Origin: Dokdonia sinensis
GTDB taxonomy: Bacteria > Bacteroidota > Bacteroidia > Flavobacteriales > Flavobacteriaceae
Length of the DNA stretch: 64,000 nt
Assembly: GCF_003688895.1 (NCBI RefSeq)
Contig: NZ_REFV01000007.1
Span: 155,521 to 219,520, forward strand
Direction of reading: 5' to 3'
A program made the position numbers and the translations under genes. Shown piece after piece: positions 62,040-64,000 of this stretch. Position 1 is the first letter of the stretch; each line of letters starts with the position of its first letter. The notes beneath the pieces were generated by a model. It had not been told where the DNA came from. It saw only the letters and a list, made by a program, of their open reading frames with translations, and made no database searches.

Positions 62040-62059
62040 ATTTCCGCCTTAGCGGAAAT
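62040..62059. repeat. Second palindrome class between groES and groEL
   Basis: ATTTCCGC CTTA GCGGAAAT, an eight-base perfect stem with a four-base loop, followed by GACA and 17 bases before groEL ATG. The context GAGATTTCCGCC...GGAAATGAC resembles a dispersed repeat word seen in many unrelated bacteria. Confidence 0.75.
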
Positions 62060-62061
62060 GA

Positions 62062-63708
<1,647 letters not shown>

Positions 63709-63767
63709 GTCGGTCGCAGCGCGACAGGCATTTTTTGAGCTTCTTTTCTGGGGCTCAGTAATTATTG

Positions 63768-63799
63768 AGAGGCTGTTCTTTGGGACAGTCTCTTTTTTT
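63768..63799 (+). terminator. Intrinsic terminator of groEL
   Basis: Stem AGAGGCTGTTC / GGACAGTCTCT (two G-U type pairs) followed by seven T residues, 60 bases past the groEL stop. A smaller GTCGC/GCGAC hairpin (63713-63725) with a T run lies nearer the stop and may act first. Confidence 0.85.
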
Positions 63800-63889
63800 G
63801 TGCCGCTTTACAATAAAGAGAAGAAACTAAAAGGTTCTCCTTAGTGTCGTTGTTTTAAATTTTATCTTTACGGTGTAGGCTTCCCCTAA

Positions 63890-64000
63890 TTAGGACACCT
63901 TAAAATTCGACAAATAATTATTATTTAGGTCAGATTTGATGAAGAATTTAAATTCTTCATCAAATCTGGGCATGTATTCTTTAGGAGATATATTACCTAA
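63890..64000 (-). CDS. IS3-family transposase, C-terminal 36 residues only
   Basis: Open minus-strand frame entering from the right edge and ending in TAA at 63890-63892. It begins LGNISPKEYMPRFDEE and ends NYLSNFKVS. SLGNISPxEY is the usual ending of the rve/integrase domain of IS3-type OrfB transposases, after the RPHQ motif, which would lie just outside the window. A 38-bp perfect palindrome overlaps its coding sequence. Confidence 0.65.
   Translation of the reverse strand, partial: LGNISPKEYMPRFDEEFKFFIKSDLNNNYLSNFKVS
63931..63968. repeat. 38-bp perfect palindrome in the transposase 3' end
   Basis: The arms, each 19 bases (CAGATTTGATGAAGAATTT and its complement), are perfectly self-complementary with no loop. 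It lies within the transposase frame close to its stop. Confidence 0.93.

Larger units (their letters stand above)
63874..64000 (-). mobile_element. End of an IS3-family insertion sequence, truncated by the window edge
   Basis: The sequence from TGTAGGCTTCCCCTAATTAG (63874-63893) looks like an IS terminus: it starts TG, precedes a transposase C-terminus that is read inward from the right edge, and lies just beyond the groEL terminator. The other terminus and target duplication are outside the window. Confidence 0.6.

Overview
The window looks like a chromosome segment of a marine-type member of the Flavobacteriaceae (Bacteroidota), possibly close to Dokdonia/Krokinobacter; the genus is a guess. 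The signs are TAnnTTTG promoter boxes, alternative complex III in place of bc1, Bacteroidota-specific families (DUF5686, DUF5916, DUF4139) and A/T-rich leaders with little Shine-Dalgarno sequence. No prophage, CRISPR array or large accessory island is visible. Most of the window is core genome, with an IS3-type element entering from the right edge.

Layout. 1-3161: a probable hydroxyproline (or sugar-acid) catabolic cluster: aldehyde dehydrogenase cut by the window edge, a DUF1272 zinc protein, a DHDPS-family lyase and a divergent AraC regulator. 3301-5686: a response regulator, CHASE3-type histidine kinase, response regulator operon. 5683-14861: membrane hydrolase, glyoxalase-fold protein, MutS-like membrane ATPase, DoxX-like protein, DUF4139 protein, M20 dipeptidase, tRNA-Leu(UAG) and a tandem universal stress protein. 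15038-19531: rimP-nusA-infB behind a terminator-like leader hairpin. 19808-20191: a SPOR-domain protein followed by a 7-bp tandem repeat. 20411-32392: the respiratory operon actABCDEF-coxBA, in which alternative complex III passes quinol electrons to an aa3-type oxidase. 32577-35875: ruvB, a cytochrome P450 and queG. 36062-40648: an RND/MMPL transporter and a DUF5686 outer-membrane protein. 40726-45302: translation genes frr, pyrH, tsf, rpsB, rpsI and rplM, all on the minus strand. 45696-53542: DUF5916 outer-membrane protein, small lipoprotein, TerC, polA, a membrane protein and an unlisted 41-residue secreted peptide. 53819-61429: coaX and an envelope operon (outer-membrane barrel, TPR protein, lptC, a small membrane protein, a CorC/HlyC-type protein, PpiD-like foldase). 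61601-63708: groES and groEL. 63874-64000: the end of an IS3-family element.

The most striking signal is a dispersed palindrome, in full form TACGCTTTCGCGAAAGCGTA. Its 14-bp core GCTTTCGCGAAAGC occurs exactly 13 times in 64 kb, where chance predicts far less than one. Six near-matches and four longer split forms bring the total to about 23. Copies lie in gaps next to stop codons and terminators, and also inside at least eleven genes, nearly always in one frame as (A)FAKA and otherwise as LSRK. In several genes the motif seems to replace native codons without lengthening the protein, and twice it forms the signal-peptidase site. That behaviour differs from a simple insertion element and suggests a selected, genome-wide DNA word (uptake, chromosome-organisation or modification site) or an RPE-like palindromic element.
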